Part shown: positions 1 to 6,589 of the stretch, piece after piece
Numbering within the stretch: position 1 is the first letter of the stretch
How the letters are laid out: every line of letters begins with the position of its first letter
Source of the DNA: an uncultured Clostridia bacterium
GTDB lineage: Bacteria > Bacillota > Clostridia > Christensenellales > Aristaeellaceae
Direction of reading: 5' to 3'
Length of the DNA: 13,464 nt
NCBI GenBank assembly: GCA_946410395.1
Contig: CAMKAE010000032.1
Span: 1 to 13,464 of the forward strand
Program-made: the position numbers and the translations under genes
Notes under the pieces: model-generated
Seen by the model: the letters and a program-made list of their open reading frames with translations, nothing else
What the model was told of the DNA's origin: nothing
The model's database searches: none

Positions 1-164
1 ACCGGCAGCGTCTTCCCGATGAACTGGCTCGTGAACGCCTCGTCACCGGCCTTCTGTCCCTTCCGGTCATCTCCGTCCGGCGACTGCTTGCTGGCGTCGA
101 TCTTCAGGCTCGTAATCGTGTTCCCGTCCAGCGTCACGTAAACCGTCACCGGCGCATAGAAGCC
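1..164 (-). repeat. Partial fifth FMN-binding repeat
   Basis: Residues 676-730 of the flavoprotein (GFYAPVTVY... to ...FIGKTLPV) match the first half of domains 3 and 4. Bases 1 to about 50 closely match the stretch starting at 784. The window ends before the [S/T]GAT motif, so whether this copy can be flavinylated cannot be seen. Confidence 0.85.
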
Positions 165-2189
165 CTCTTCTGTGGTCGTCAGGACATTCTCAGGTTCCGC
201 GGCAGGGAGGTCCGACTCGGCAGGAACGACGAATTCGGCGGCAACGATCTTTCCGTTCTCAATCGTATAGGTGACGGTGATCATCCCTTCGTATTCCTCT
301 TCCGGAGTCAGGTTGGCTGTGCCCTGCTCGTCTACTGCCACACGCCCAGCGTCAGCGGATGCCAGTTCGGTCAGGGCTTTCTCGGAGGCCTCAGCCACAG
401 GCGTCAGGGTGTTCAGCGCCTCAATGACCGCATTGCTGGTCATCGTCGCGCCAGTGATGGCCTCGATGCCTTCGCCGTAGGCTGTCGGAACAGGCTTGCC
501 TATGAACTGGCTCGTGAAGGCTTCCTCGCCCGCTGCCAGGCCCATGGGATCGTCACCCTTGGCCGACTGCGTGGAAGCGTCAATGGTCAGTTCCTGAACG
601 ACGCCTTCCGCGTCAAGGGTCACATATACCGTGATGGGCTCATAGAAGCCGACAGCGGTGCCAGTGTATTTCCCGGCGGGAAGCTTCTCGTCTTCCACCG
701 GCGTCAGGTTGTTCAGCGCTTCAATGACCGCGTTGCTCGTCATCGTCGCGCCGCTGATGGCTTCGATTCCATCTCCGTACGCCACTGGCAGCGTCTTCCC
801 GATGAACTGGCTCGTGAAGGCTTCCTCGCCCGCCGCAAGGCCCATGGGATCATCGCCCTTGGCAGACTGCGTGGACGCGTCGATGGTCAGCTCCTGAATG
901 GTGCCGTCCGCATCAAGGGTCACATACACTGTAATGGGTTCATAGAAGCCGATAGCAGAGCCTGTGAATTTACCAGCGGCAAGCGGAGCGGACTCAAGGG
1001 ACTCTTCAATCTCCTCCTGAATCAGCTCTTCCTCCGTGAGCTCCCGGACCGTGATGTCGCCCCTGTTGATGTCATAGACGACCGTTGCACTGCCCACGAA
1101 CTTCCGGTTGTTGATGTTCAGCACGGTCTCGCCGGCTTCATTTTTCGCGACATAGACAGCGGCAGGCTTTGCGCTGTTGATGGCCTCAATGACCGCATTG
1201 CTGGTCATGGTTGCGCCGGAGATGGCTTCGATGCCATCCCCGTAGGCAACGGGCAGCTTCTTTCCGACAAACTGGGCCTTGAACCAGTCGTCTCCGGCCT
1301 GCAGACCCTTCCGGTCATCCCCTTCAGGGGCCTGGGAGGACGCATCGATTTCGATGGCAGTGATCGTTTCCGCTTCGTCCACAGACACCGTGACGATCAC
1401 GTCGCCGTTGCCAAAGCCTTTGCCCGATCCGATCCGGCTCTCGGAGCGCGGCGCATACTCGCTGCTGAGCACCGCCGTCGAGGTCGAGTCCGACTTGATC
1501 AGCACATAATCCGCCGGCTCGGTTTCCCCTTCTGCCAGAACCGTGATCCGGTTTTCCGTCCAGGGATCGCCGAAGAAAGCCTCAGACGCCGCGGCGGCGC
1601 TGTTGTTTGCGGCCTTCACGACTGCTTTGGACGTCATGGTTGCGCCGGAGATGGTGTCCAGCTGTCCGCCGCCCTGCGCGGTGAGATTCAGCAGGCTGGA
1701 CGTGTATTTCGGAGCCAGCCATTTCCCGCCCAGGGTGGACGTCTCCTTGAAATCGCTGTCGCCGATCTGCGCGCCGATCACTTCGCCCTTCTCGTTGAAG
1801 CCCAGCAGGACGCTGACCGAGCCGCCGCTCTCATAGCCCTTGGCGGAAGCCTTGACGCAGTAGCCCAGCAGGGTCTCTCCATTCATGATTTTCGCCATGC
1901 TGGAGACGCCGGCCTTTTTCTGCTCAGGCGTCAGCGCCACTTCCTCGGGCTTGAGGTTCTCCGCGGTGGGCATGACAGACCGGAATGACTCAGCCAGCTC
2001 GCGCTCCTTCGCCTCCCGGATCGGGTCCTTGGTGACCGCATTGGTCAGCGCGAGCGCCAGAGCGGCGATGATCGCGATGGCCGCCAGAATGATAAAGGGC
2101 GGAACGTGCTTGCGGGGCTTGTCCGCGTCCGGCCGGCCGGCTGCGTTTTCGGTCTCCAGGATTGCCTCGTTGTTCTGCTTGGTTTCCAC
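1..2189 (-). CDS. Membrane-anchored multi-FMN-binding-domain protein (3' end outside window)
   Basis: Probable extracytoplasmic flavoprotein carrying several covalently bound FMNs and moving electrons outside the membrane. The frame stays open for 729 codons to the window edge. A GTG start is chosen because GGGAGG (2198-2203) precedes it and an in-frame TGA lies just upstream. Residues 1-28 are polar and 30-50 form one hydrophobic anchor; the following segment (about 50-190) resembles RnfG. FMN-binding domains lie near residues 105-193, 255-338, 405-493, 505-593 and 676 to the edge. Their flavinylation motifs are SGATMTS at 181-187, 324-330 and 479-485, and TGATMTS at 579-585; the predicted FMN-bearing threonines are T184, T327, T482 and T582. 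In this family ApbE attaches FMN to that threonine, and apbE is directly upstream. No haem motifs or iron-sulfur cysteine clusters are visible. Electron donor and acceptor are unknown. The family call is firm; an electron-transfer role is inferred. Confidence 0.93.
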   Translation of the reverse strand, partial: METKQNNEAILETENAAGRPDADKPRKHVPPFIILAAIAIIAALALALTNAVTKDPIREAKERELAESFRSVMPTAENLKPEEVALTPEQKKAGVSSMAKIMNGETLLGYCVKASAKGYESGGSVSVLLGFNEKGEVIGAQIGDSDFKETSTLGGKWLAPKYTSSLLNLTAQGGGQLDTISGATMTSKAVVKAANNSAAAASEAFFGDPWTENRITVLAEGETEPADYVLIKSDSTSTAVLSSEYAPRSESRIGSGKGFGNGDVIVTVSVDEAETITAIEIDASSQAPEGDDRKGLQAGDDWFKAQFVGKKLPVAYGDGIEAISGATMTSNAVIEAINSAKPAAVYVAKNEAGETVLNINNRKFVGSATVVYDINRGDITVRELTEEELIQEEIEESLESAPLAAGKFTGSAIGFYEPITVYVTLDADGTIQELTIDASTQSAKGDDPMGLAAGEEAFTSQFIGKTLPVAYGDGIEAISGATMTSNAVIEALNNLTPVEDEKLPAGKYTGTAVGFYEPITVYVTLDAEGVVQELTIDASTQSAKGDDPMGLAAGEEAFTSQFIGKPVPTAYGEGIEAITGATMTSNAVIEALNTLTPVAEASEKALTELASADAGRVAVDEQGTANLTPEEEYEGMITVTYTIENGKIVAAEFVVPAESDLPAAEPENVLTTTEEGFYAPVTVYVTLDGNTITSLKIDASKQSPDGDDRKGQKAGDEAFTSQFIGKTLP
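435..455 (-). other. Flavinylation motif 4 (TGATMTS, E-x-x-TGAT)
   Basis: Encodes residues 579-585. Thr replaces the leading Ser, which the (S/T)GA(T/S) family consensus allows. T582 is the predicted FMN site. Confidence 0.8.
735..755 (-). other. Flavinylation motif 3 (SGATMTS, E-x-x-SGAT)
   Basis: Encodes residues 479-485 within the GIEAI-SGATMTS context shared with domain 2. T482 is the predicted FMN site. Confidence 0.8.
1200..1220 (-). other. Flavinylation motif 2 (SGATMTS, E-x-x-SGAT)
   Basis: Encodes residues 324-330, preceded by IEAI. The acidic position three residues before the SGAT is Glu rather than Asp. T327 is the predicted FMN site. Confidence 0.8.
1629..1649 (-). other. Flavinylation motif 1 (SGATMTS, canonical D-x-x-SGAT)
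   Basis: Encodes residues 181-187. The preceding residues are LDTI, so this site fits the Dxx(S/T)GAT consensus recognised by ApbE, with T184 as the predicted FMN-bearing threonine. Confidence 0.85.
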
Positions 2190-2231
2190 TGAAGTTACCT
2201 CCCATATCCGTCAAATATCGCCGCTTTGGGA

Positions 2232-3221
2232 TTAAATGCCTCTCAGATTCCAGTGTGTGACAAAATTAGGGGTCGTAATGCTCTCGCCTTCCCCGGTGAT
2301 GAGCAGGCCCTCCAGCCCCATGGCTTGCAGAAAGGCCAGTGCGTCCTCGCTGCCCAGCACCATGCAAGCTGTCGCCGCCGCGTCCGCCACCATGGACCGC
2401 TCACAGATCACGGTGACGCCCGCCAGATCAGTCCAGGCCGGCAAGCCCGTCTTCGGGTCCAGGATATGGTGATACCGCACGCCGTCCCGAATAAAGAATC
2501 TTTCATAATTCCCGCTGGTGACCGCCGATGTGTCCGTGATGGAAACCGCGTATTTGGCCACGGCCGACGAATCCGCCTGCGGATCACGGATCCCGATGTT
2601 GAACACGGCGCCGCCCGGCTTGTAACCAACGCAGTAGACATTGCCGCCGAAGTTCAGCAGCGCCGCGGTGCACCGGCCCCGGACCAGGGATGCGACCTCA
2701 TCGGCGATATACCCCTTCGCGATGCCGCCCAGGTCAATGCTCATGCCCTCAGGCAGGCGGACCCGGCAGCCCTCGAGCAGCTCGATCCGGCTGTCGTCCA
2801 CCAGCGGCAGGGCCGCCAGGCGCTCCTCGTCGGCAGGAATGCGCTCCTCGCCCGCGGTGAAGTTCCACAGCGCCGTCAGCGGGGCCACGGTCACACTGAA
2901 TGCGCCGCCGCTGGCCGCGCTGATCTCCTTCGCCTCGCGCAGGATCTCCCACGTCTCGGCGCTGACCTCCACCGTCGCCCCGGCCGCCGTGTTGATCCGG
3001 TCCACGTCGCTCCCCGGCACGGTCTTGCTGAGCATCCGCTCATAGCGCTCGCAGGCGGCCCAGATGTCCGCCATCAGTGTGTCGTCCGGCCCGTAGAGCG
3101 TGACGGTGACCACCGTGTCGAAGTAATAGCCGACATCGACGGCCGGTAACGCCTCCGCCGCCGCCGTCCCGGCCAGCAGCGCGAGGCACAGGAACGCACA
3201 CAGGAACGCCCTGCATTTCAT
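2232..3221 (-). CDS. apbE: FAD:protein FMN transferase (ApbE), secreted
   Basis: Transfers FMN from FAD onto a threonine of FMN-binding domains through a phosphoester bond; Mg-dependent and active outside the cytoplasmic membrane. The 329-residue length is normal for the family. Residues 1-22 form a Sec-type signal peptide (hydrophobic core, then AGTAAA before EA); there is no lipobox cysteine, so it may be released or stay tethered by an uncleaved signal. Family motifs are DLGGIAKGY (163-171), NFGGN (190-194), SGNYE (236-240), HHILDPKTG (251-259) and ADAAATACMVLG (279-290). The Asp and Thr of the last motif match the metal-binding residues known in ApbE. The ATG start has AGGTGA (3228-3233) six bases upstream. 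The next gene, 42 bases downstream, is a multi-FMN-binding protein and almost certainly the substrate. A promoter at 3308-3336 serves the pair. Confidence 0.95.
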   Translation of the reverse strand: MKCRAFLCAFLCLALLAGTAAAEALPAVDVGYYFDTVVTVTLYGPDDTLMADIWAACERYERMLSKTVPGSDVDRINTAAGATVEVSAETWEILREAKEISAASGGAFSVTVAPLTALWNFTAGEERIPADEERLAALPLVDDSRIELLEGCRVRLPEGMSIDLGGIAKGYIADEVASLVRGRCTAALLNFGGNVYCVGYKPGGAVFNIGIRDPQADSSAVAKYAVSITDTSAVTSGNYERFFIRDGVRYHHILDPKTGLPAWTDLAGVTVICERSMVADAAATACMVLGSEDALAFLQAMGLEGLLITGEGESITTPNFVTHWNLRGI

Positions 3222-3255
3222 CTGTCATCACCTGCGCAGTTGTAACAGCGCCATG

Positions 3256-3274
3256 TCCGCGCCGATTGCGCGGA
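3256..3274 (-). other. Small perfect hairpin in the apbE leader
   Basis: TCCGCGC (3256-3262) and GCGCGGA (3268-3274) form a 7-bp perfect stem with a 5-base loop. No U-run follows on the minus strand, so it is not a terminator. It may be a leader structure or chance in GC-rich DNA. Confidence 0.4.
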
Positions 3275-3307
3275 AACAGGCGTCATCTCCGTTTATGACT
3301 CGCTGAC

Positions 3308-3336
3308 AGTATATCAGATTCGCCCGGATAACGCAA
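3308..3336 (-). promoter_or_regulatory. Sigma-A-type promoter of the apbE-flavoprotein unit
   Basis: On the minus strand, TTGCGT (3331-3336) and TATACT (3308-3313) are separated by 17 bases. Transcription would begin near 3301, giving a leader of about 80 bases before apbE. It lies just past the terminator of the upstream SH3-protein gene, which supports an independent unit. Confidence 0.75.
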
Positions 3337-3359
3337 CTGCTTTCTTGCCCCAGGGCATG

Positions 3360-3386
3360 AAAAAAGCCGACCGGAAAGGCCGGCTT
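3360..3386 (-). terminator. Rho-independent terminator after the SH3-domain gene
   Basis: Bases 3364-3372 pair with 3378-3386 (9 bp including one G-U in the minus-strand RNA, 5-base loop), followed by a run of Us from the As at 3360-3365. It lies just past the stop codon at 3398. Confidence 0.88.
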
Positions 3387-3397
3387 GTCCAGCGCTG

Positions 3398-4432
3398 TCA
3401 GGGCTGCGGCAGATCCTCGAAGTCGTCGTAGAGCACCTCATGCCCGGCGCCGTCATAGACAGTGACTTCCGTGAGCGTCCCCAGCATCTCGCCCAGGGGT
3501 TCCGCCTGCGAGGGCTCGGGCGTCGGCGCCGGCGGGACAGGAACCACCGCGGAACCGACCGTGTTCTCTTCGACGATATCCTCGTTCATGGTGGCATACT
3601 CAGCCGGGATCCAGGCCCGCCAGCCGGCCACCTCCACTTCGTACCAGCCGTCCTCAGTCTCGCCGAGCACCACCATGGGCGTTCCGCAGGCGATGGTATC
3701 CAGCGAGCGGCTGGAGGTCTTGCCGTTCTGGCGGATGTTGACGGTGGCCTTGCTGGCGATCCGGCCCTTGTAGGTGACCGTCGCCAGGCGGACCGCTTCC
3801 TCCGCGGGGGCCAGGAAGGTCAGCGAGGAGGTTTTGACAAAGCCCACATCCCCGTCGTACCAGACCTTGGAGTAGCTCTTTCCGATGGACAGCACCAGGA
3901 CCACCCGGTTGGTGGTGCAGCGGTTCACGGACGGGCTGCTGGCCTTGGCCTTGGTGTGCATGGTGGCGTAGCCGTCCTTCTTGGCGTTGATGATGGCCAG
4001 GCGCTTTTCCGCCGGGACATTGTCAGCGATCTCATAGCGAAGGTTTTCCGTCTGCACCCGGTGCGTTTCACGGCCCACGATTACGGTGCTGAAATAGACG
4101 CCGGTGCTCAGGAGCGTGACCGGTTCGACCTTGCCGCTGCTCAGCGCCAGGGAGACATCCAGCCGCTCGCCCGGGGCAAAGGTGGGTCCGGGGCCGGGGG
4201 TGATCAGGTTGCCGTTCTCATCGTACTGCGGCTCGTCCTCGTCGCCCGGCAGAATGATGGTAATATAGGATGCGTCCGGATCAGCCGGGACAATGTTGCT
4301 GAAATCGTCGTCCCCGTCGCCGCCGACCACCATGCCGCCGTCCTCCGTGTAGGTGACGGCCAGCGCCGCACTCAGCATCAGCACGGCCATCAGCAGAGCC
4401 AGCACCGGGATCAGCAATCGAAATCGTTTCAT
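3398..4432 (-). CDS. Secreted protein with two SH3-like domains
   Basis: Function unknown. The 344-residue protein has a clear signal peptide (residues 1-25, KRFR then a long hydrophobic stretch ending SAALA). An acidic, Gly/Pro-rich low-complexity segment follows (30-90), then a beta-rich region (91-140). Two bacterial SH3-like modules lie at about 146-207 and 215-281; the second has the typical TVNIR...VLGE.EDGWYEVE...AWIPAEY pattern. A Pro-rich linker (299-309) and a short acidic tail close the protein. Such modules usually bind cell-wall peptides, so an envelope location is likely. No hydrolase domain is visible. The ATG start is supported by GAGGAG (4441-4446) eight bases upstream. The gene lies 51 bases after the GTPase gene with no visible promoter between, so co-transcription is likely, and it ends in a terminator. 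The SH3 assignment comes from sequence pattern only. Confidence 0.82.
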   Translation of the reverse strand: MKRFRLLIPVLALLMAVLMLSAALAVTYTEDGGMVVGGDGDDDFSNIVPADPDASYITIILPGDEDEPQYDENGNLITPGPGPTFAPGERLDVSLALSSGKVEPVTLLSTGVYFSTVIVGRETHRVQTENLRYEIADNVPAEKRLAIINAKKDGYATMHTKAKASSPSVNRCTTNRVVLVLSIGKSYSKVWYDGDVGFVKTSSLTFLAPAEEAVRLATVTYKGRIASKATVNIRQNGKTSSRSLDTIACGTPMVVLGETEDGWYEVEVAGWRAWIPAEYATMNEDIVEENTVGSAVVPVPPAPTPEPSQAEPLGEMLGTLTEVTVYDGAGHEVLYDDFEDLPQP

Positions 4433-4483
4433 TTGATTCGCTCCTCAGGACCAAAGTCTGTTTCATTGAAAGCGGATATCTGT

Positions 4484-6439
4484 TCAGAGACCGGATTCCG
4501 CAAGATTGGGAGCGCAGTGCGCGTGGCTGCGCACCTCGTTCCAGGGGACATTGTACCCCGCGCCGTGGGCGCAGAACACCGAATCCGGCGTGTCCTCCAG
4601 GGATGCCAGCGGGTTGTAGGCCCGCTCCGCCACCACCGCAGCCTGATCCCGGCACGGCGCATAGCGGCTGGGCCAGACCCGCAGCGTTCCACGCCCGTGG
4701 CACAGGGCTGCAAAGCCGTTCTGCCATGGCTGGAATGCCGCCAACGGCGCCTCGCCCCGGAGCGTGACCGCGTCGTCTGACATCTCCGGCGCCTCGCAGT
4801 CCGCGCGGACCGCCGTCAGGGATTGCGCCACCGCGCCGTACCGTTCGGCCGGAACAGTAACCGCAAAGCCGCACAGCGGTTCCAGCAGTACGCTGTCCGC
4901 CTGCATGAGCGCGTTGCGGATCGCCCGGTACGTCGCCTGGCGGAAGTCTCCGCCTTCCGTGTGCTTCAGGTGAGCACGCCCGCAGACCAGCTGCACCTCC
5001 ACATCCGTCAGCGGACTGCCCGTCAGCACGCCCGGATGCTCCCTCTCAAACACATGGGTCTCGATCAGCCGCTGCCAGTTGAGGGCCAGGTCATCCACGT
5101 GAGCCAGCGAGCGGAAGCGGATGCCGCTGCCCTGCGGCAGGGGTACCAGCCGTAGCCATACCTCCGCGTAGTGCCGCAGGGGCTCATAGTGGCCGATGCC
5201 CAGCGCCGGGGCTGCGATCGTCTCCTTGTACAGCACGCGGAACGGCCCGAAGCGGATGTCGGTCCTGAAGCGGCGCGCCATGGCCTGCTGAAGGATCTCC
5301 AGCTGGATCTGCCCCATGACCTGGACGGCCAGCCTGTCCCCCACCGCCCGAACGGCGAGCGTTGGTTCTTCGTCTTCCAGGGTCCGCAGGGCCTGCAGCA
5401 CCATGTGCTGAGTGGCCGGCGGGTCCCAGAGCACGTCCGCGATCATCATGGGCGTCAGCGCCGGATGGACCGGCCGGGCCGCACCGACGGCCATGCCGGC
5501 CTTCAGGGTGTCCGGTGCGCCTGCCAGGACGATCATGTCGCCGGCCTGTGCGCTGTCGATGCGCTGAAAACGGGTGCCGTGGCAGACGCGCAGGTCGTTG
5601 ACCTTCAGCGCTTCGTCCCCAACGGGGATTTCATCCTTGACCGACAGGCGTCCGCCGAGAAGGCGAACGAAGCACAGCCGCTGGCCCTTTTCATCGTGCA
5701 GCACCTTCCAGCACAGGCCGGACAGGGGCTTCTCGGGATCGGCCTGCGAGACTGACAGCCCGGAGAGCAGGCGCATGAAGCCCTGGATGCCGTCGCCCGT
5801 CATGGCCGACCCCGCCATCACCGGAAAAACCTTGCAGTCCCGGATCAGCCGGATCAGAGCGTCACGGAAGGCGTTCTCGCTTCCGCTCTCCCCAATCCGG
5901 TCCATGAGGGACTCTTCCCGCAGGGCGATCTCCTCCGCCAGGGGCAGATCCATCGCCCCGTCCCGCTGCCAGCTCCGCAGATCCAGCATATCCGGGGACA
6001 GCTTGCGCCGCATGGCCCTGAGCACGCCGTCCGCGTCTGCGGCGGGCGAGTCGGTCTTGCTCAGGAAGACGAAGGTCGGAATCCCCTTGTCCCGCAGCAG
6101 ACGCCAGAGGGTCTCGGTGTGGCTCTGGATGCCGGCGGCCGCGCTGATGACCAGCACCGCGCAGTCCAGCACAGCCAGCGCCCGCTCCATTTCCGCGGAA
6201 AAGTCGCTGTGGCCGGGGGTGTCCAGCCAGCAGACGATGTCCTCTCCCCAGGTCAGCCAGGCCACGCCTGTGTAGATGGTGATGCCCCGCTGCTGCTCCG
6301 TGGGGTCCGCATCCAGAAAGGCGTCCCGGTGGTCCACGCGGCCCATGCTGCGGATCGCGCCGCTCTCAAACAGCACGCGCTCCGACAGCGTGGTCTTTCC
6401 GGCGTCCACATGCGCCAGGATCCCGATGACTTTCCGCAA
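4484..6439 (-). CDS. TetM/EF-G-like translational GTPase (divergent ribosomal-protection-family paralogue)
   Basis: A GTPase of the family that includes TetM/TetW and elongation factor G, expected to act on the ribosome. It has 651 residues against about 640 for TetM. G-domain motifs are AHVDAGKTT (9-17), RGIT (51-54), DTPGH (73-77), SKTD (127-130, where NKxD is usual) and GSA (210-212). The EF-G-like domains II-V follow. In domain IV the region around HTEGGDFR (493-500) replaces the TetM YSPVSTPADFR loop that reaches the tetracycline site, so drug resistance is doubtful. The tail (616-641, TPDSVFCAHGAG...) is Cys/His-containing and extends past the usual TetM end. The start is TTG, chosen for the strong GGGAGGGGG (6448-6456) upstream and because MRKVIGILAHVDAGK fits the family N-terminus. 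A promoter at 6465-6493 gives a leader of about 20 bases, too short for tet(M)-type attenuation. Databases may label it tetracycline resistance; I would not. Confidence 0.85.
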   Translation of the reverse strand: MRKVIGILAHVDAGKTTLSERVLFESGAIRSMGRVDHRDAFLDADPTEQQRGITIYTGVAWLTWGEDIVCWLDTPGHSDFSAEMERALAVLDCAVLVISAAAGIQSHTETLWRLLRDKGIPTFVFLSKTDSPAADADGVLRAMRRKLSPDMLDLRSWQRDGAMDLPLAEEIALREESLMDRIGESGSENAFRDALIRLIRDCKVFPVMAGSAMTGDGIQGFMRLLSGLSVSQADPEKPLSGLCWKVLHDEKGQRLCFVRLLGGRLSVKDEIPVGDEALKVNDLRVCHGTRFQRIDSAQAGDMIVLAGAPDTLKAGMAVGAARPVHPALTPMMIADVLWDPPATQHMVLQALRTLEDEEPTLAVRAVGDRLAVQVMGQIQLEILQQAMARRFRTDIRFGPFRVLYKETIAAPALGIGHYEPLRHYAEVWLRLVPLPQGSGIRFRSLAHVDDLALNWQRLIETHVFEREHPGVLTGSPLTDVEVQLVCGRAHLKHTEGGDFRQATYRAIRNALMQADSVLLEPLCGFAVTVPAERYGAVAQSLTAVRADCEAPEMSDDAVTLRGEAPLAAFQPWQNGFAALCHGRGTLRVWPSRYAPCRDQAAVVAERAYNPLASLEDTPDSVFCAHGAGYNVPWNEVRSHAHCAPNLAESGL

Positions 6440-6464
6440 GCAGGCGTCCCCCTCCCACCGGAAC

Positions 6465-6493
6465 AGTATACCTTATTTTTCGCGGAAAGACAA
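6465..6493 (-). promoter_or_regulatory. Sigma-A-type promoter of the GTPase-SH3 unit
   Basis: On the minus strand, TTGTCT (6488-6493) and TATACT (6465-6470) are 17 bases apart. The predicted start near 6458 falls just before the ribosome binding site (6448-6456), giving a very short leader. Confidence 0.78.
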
Positions 6494-6542
6494 GCGCGGA
6501 AGGAAAAGAGCCGCCCGCCCATCTGTAACAATTGCGGAACAG

Positions 6543-6576
6543 AAAAACCGCTGCCGTGTTTTTCGCACGGCAGCGG
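6543..6576 (-). terminator. Rho-independent terminator of clpB
   Basis: An 11-bp perfect stem (6548-6558 with 6566-6576), a 7-base loop and a run of five Us (As at 6543-6547) lie just past the clpB stop at 6590. Confidence 0.95.
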
Positions 6577-6589
6577 CCGGGGTTTGGGG

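Larger units (their letters stand above)
393..992 (-). repeat. Two tandem 300-bp units encoding FMN-binding domains 3 and 4
   Basis: Bases 393-692 and 693-992 line up with an exact 300-base period (100 codons), for example 541-660 against 841-960. By eye the two encoded domains differ at about 11 of 88 residues (410-497 versus 510-597), and the DNA differs at 18 of 120 compared positions. This indicates a fairly recent in-frame tandem duplication within the gene. Confidence 0.88.

Noticed and set aside
190..194. NFGGN in ApbE (residues 190-194, within bases 2640-2654) as an inactivating change from GGD
   Set aside because: From memory of the family, Asn occurs at this position in many ApbE proteins, and the other active-site motifs are intact, so there is no reason to suspect loss of activity. 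The start and end of this entry are residue numbers.
1..2189. The FMN-binding protein as RnfG of an Rnf complex
   Set aside because: Only the N-terminal part is RnfG-like. RnfG has a single FMN domain, and no rnfC, D, E, A or B gene is in the window. Partners beyond base 1 remain possible.
3222..3301. An FMN riboswitch in front of apbE
   Set aside because: It would fit the theme, but the leader is shorter than an FMN aptamer and lacks its conserved multi-stem layout.
3440..4780. A 446-codon plus-strand open frame opposite the SH3 and GTPase genes
   Set aside because: It spans two well-supported minus-strand genes and the gap between them, and its product resembles antisense translation.
4484..6439. 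A horizontally acquired tet resistance gene
   Set aside because: Its base composition looks like that of its neighbours, there are no mobile-element remnants, and the leader lacks the tet(M) attenuator.
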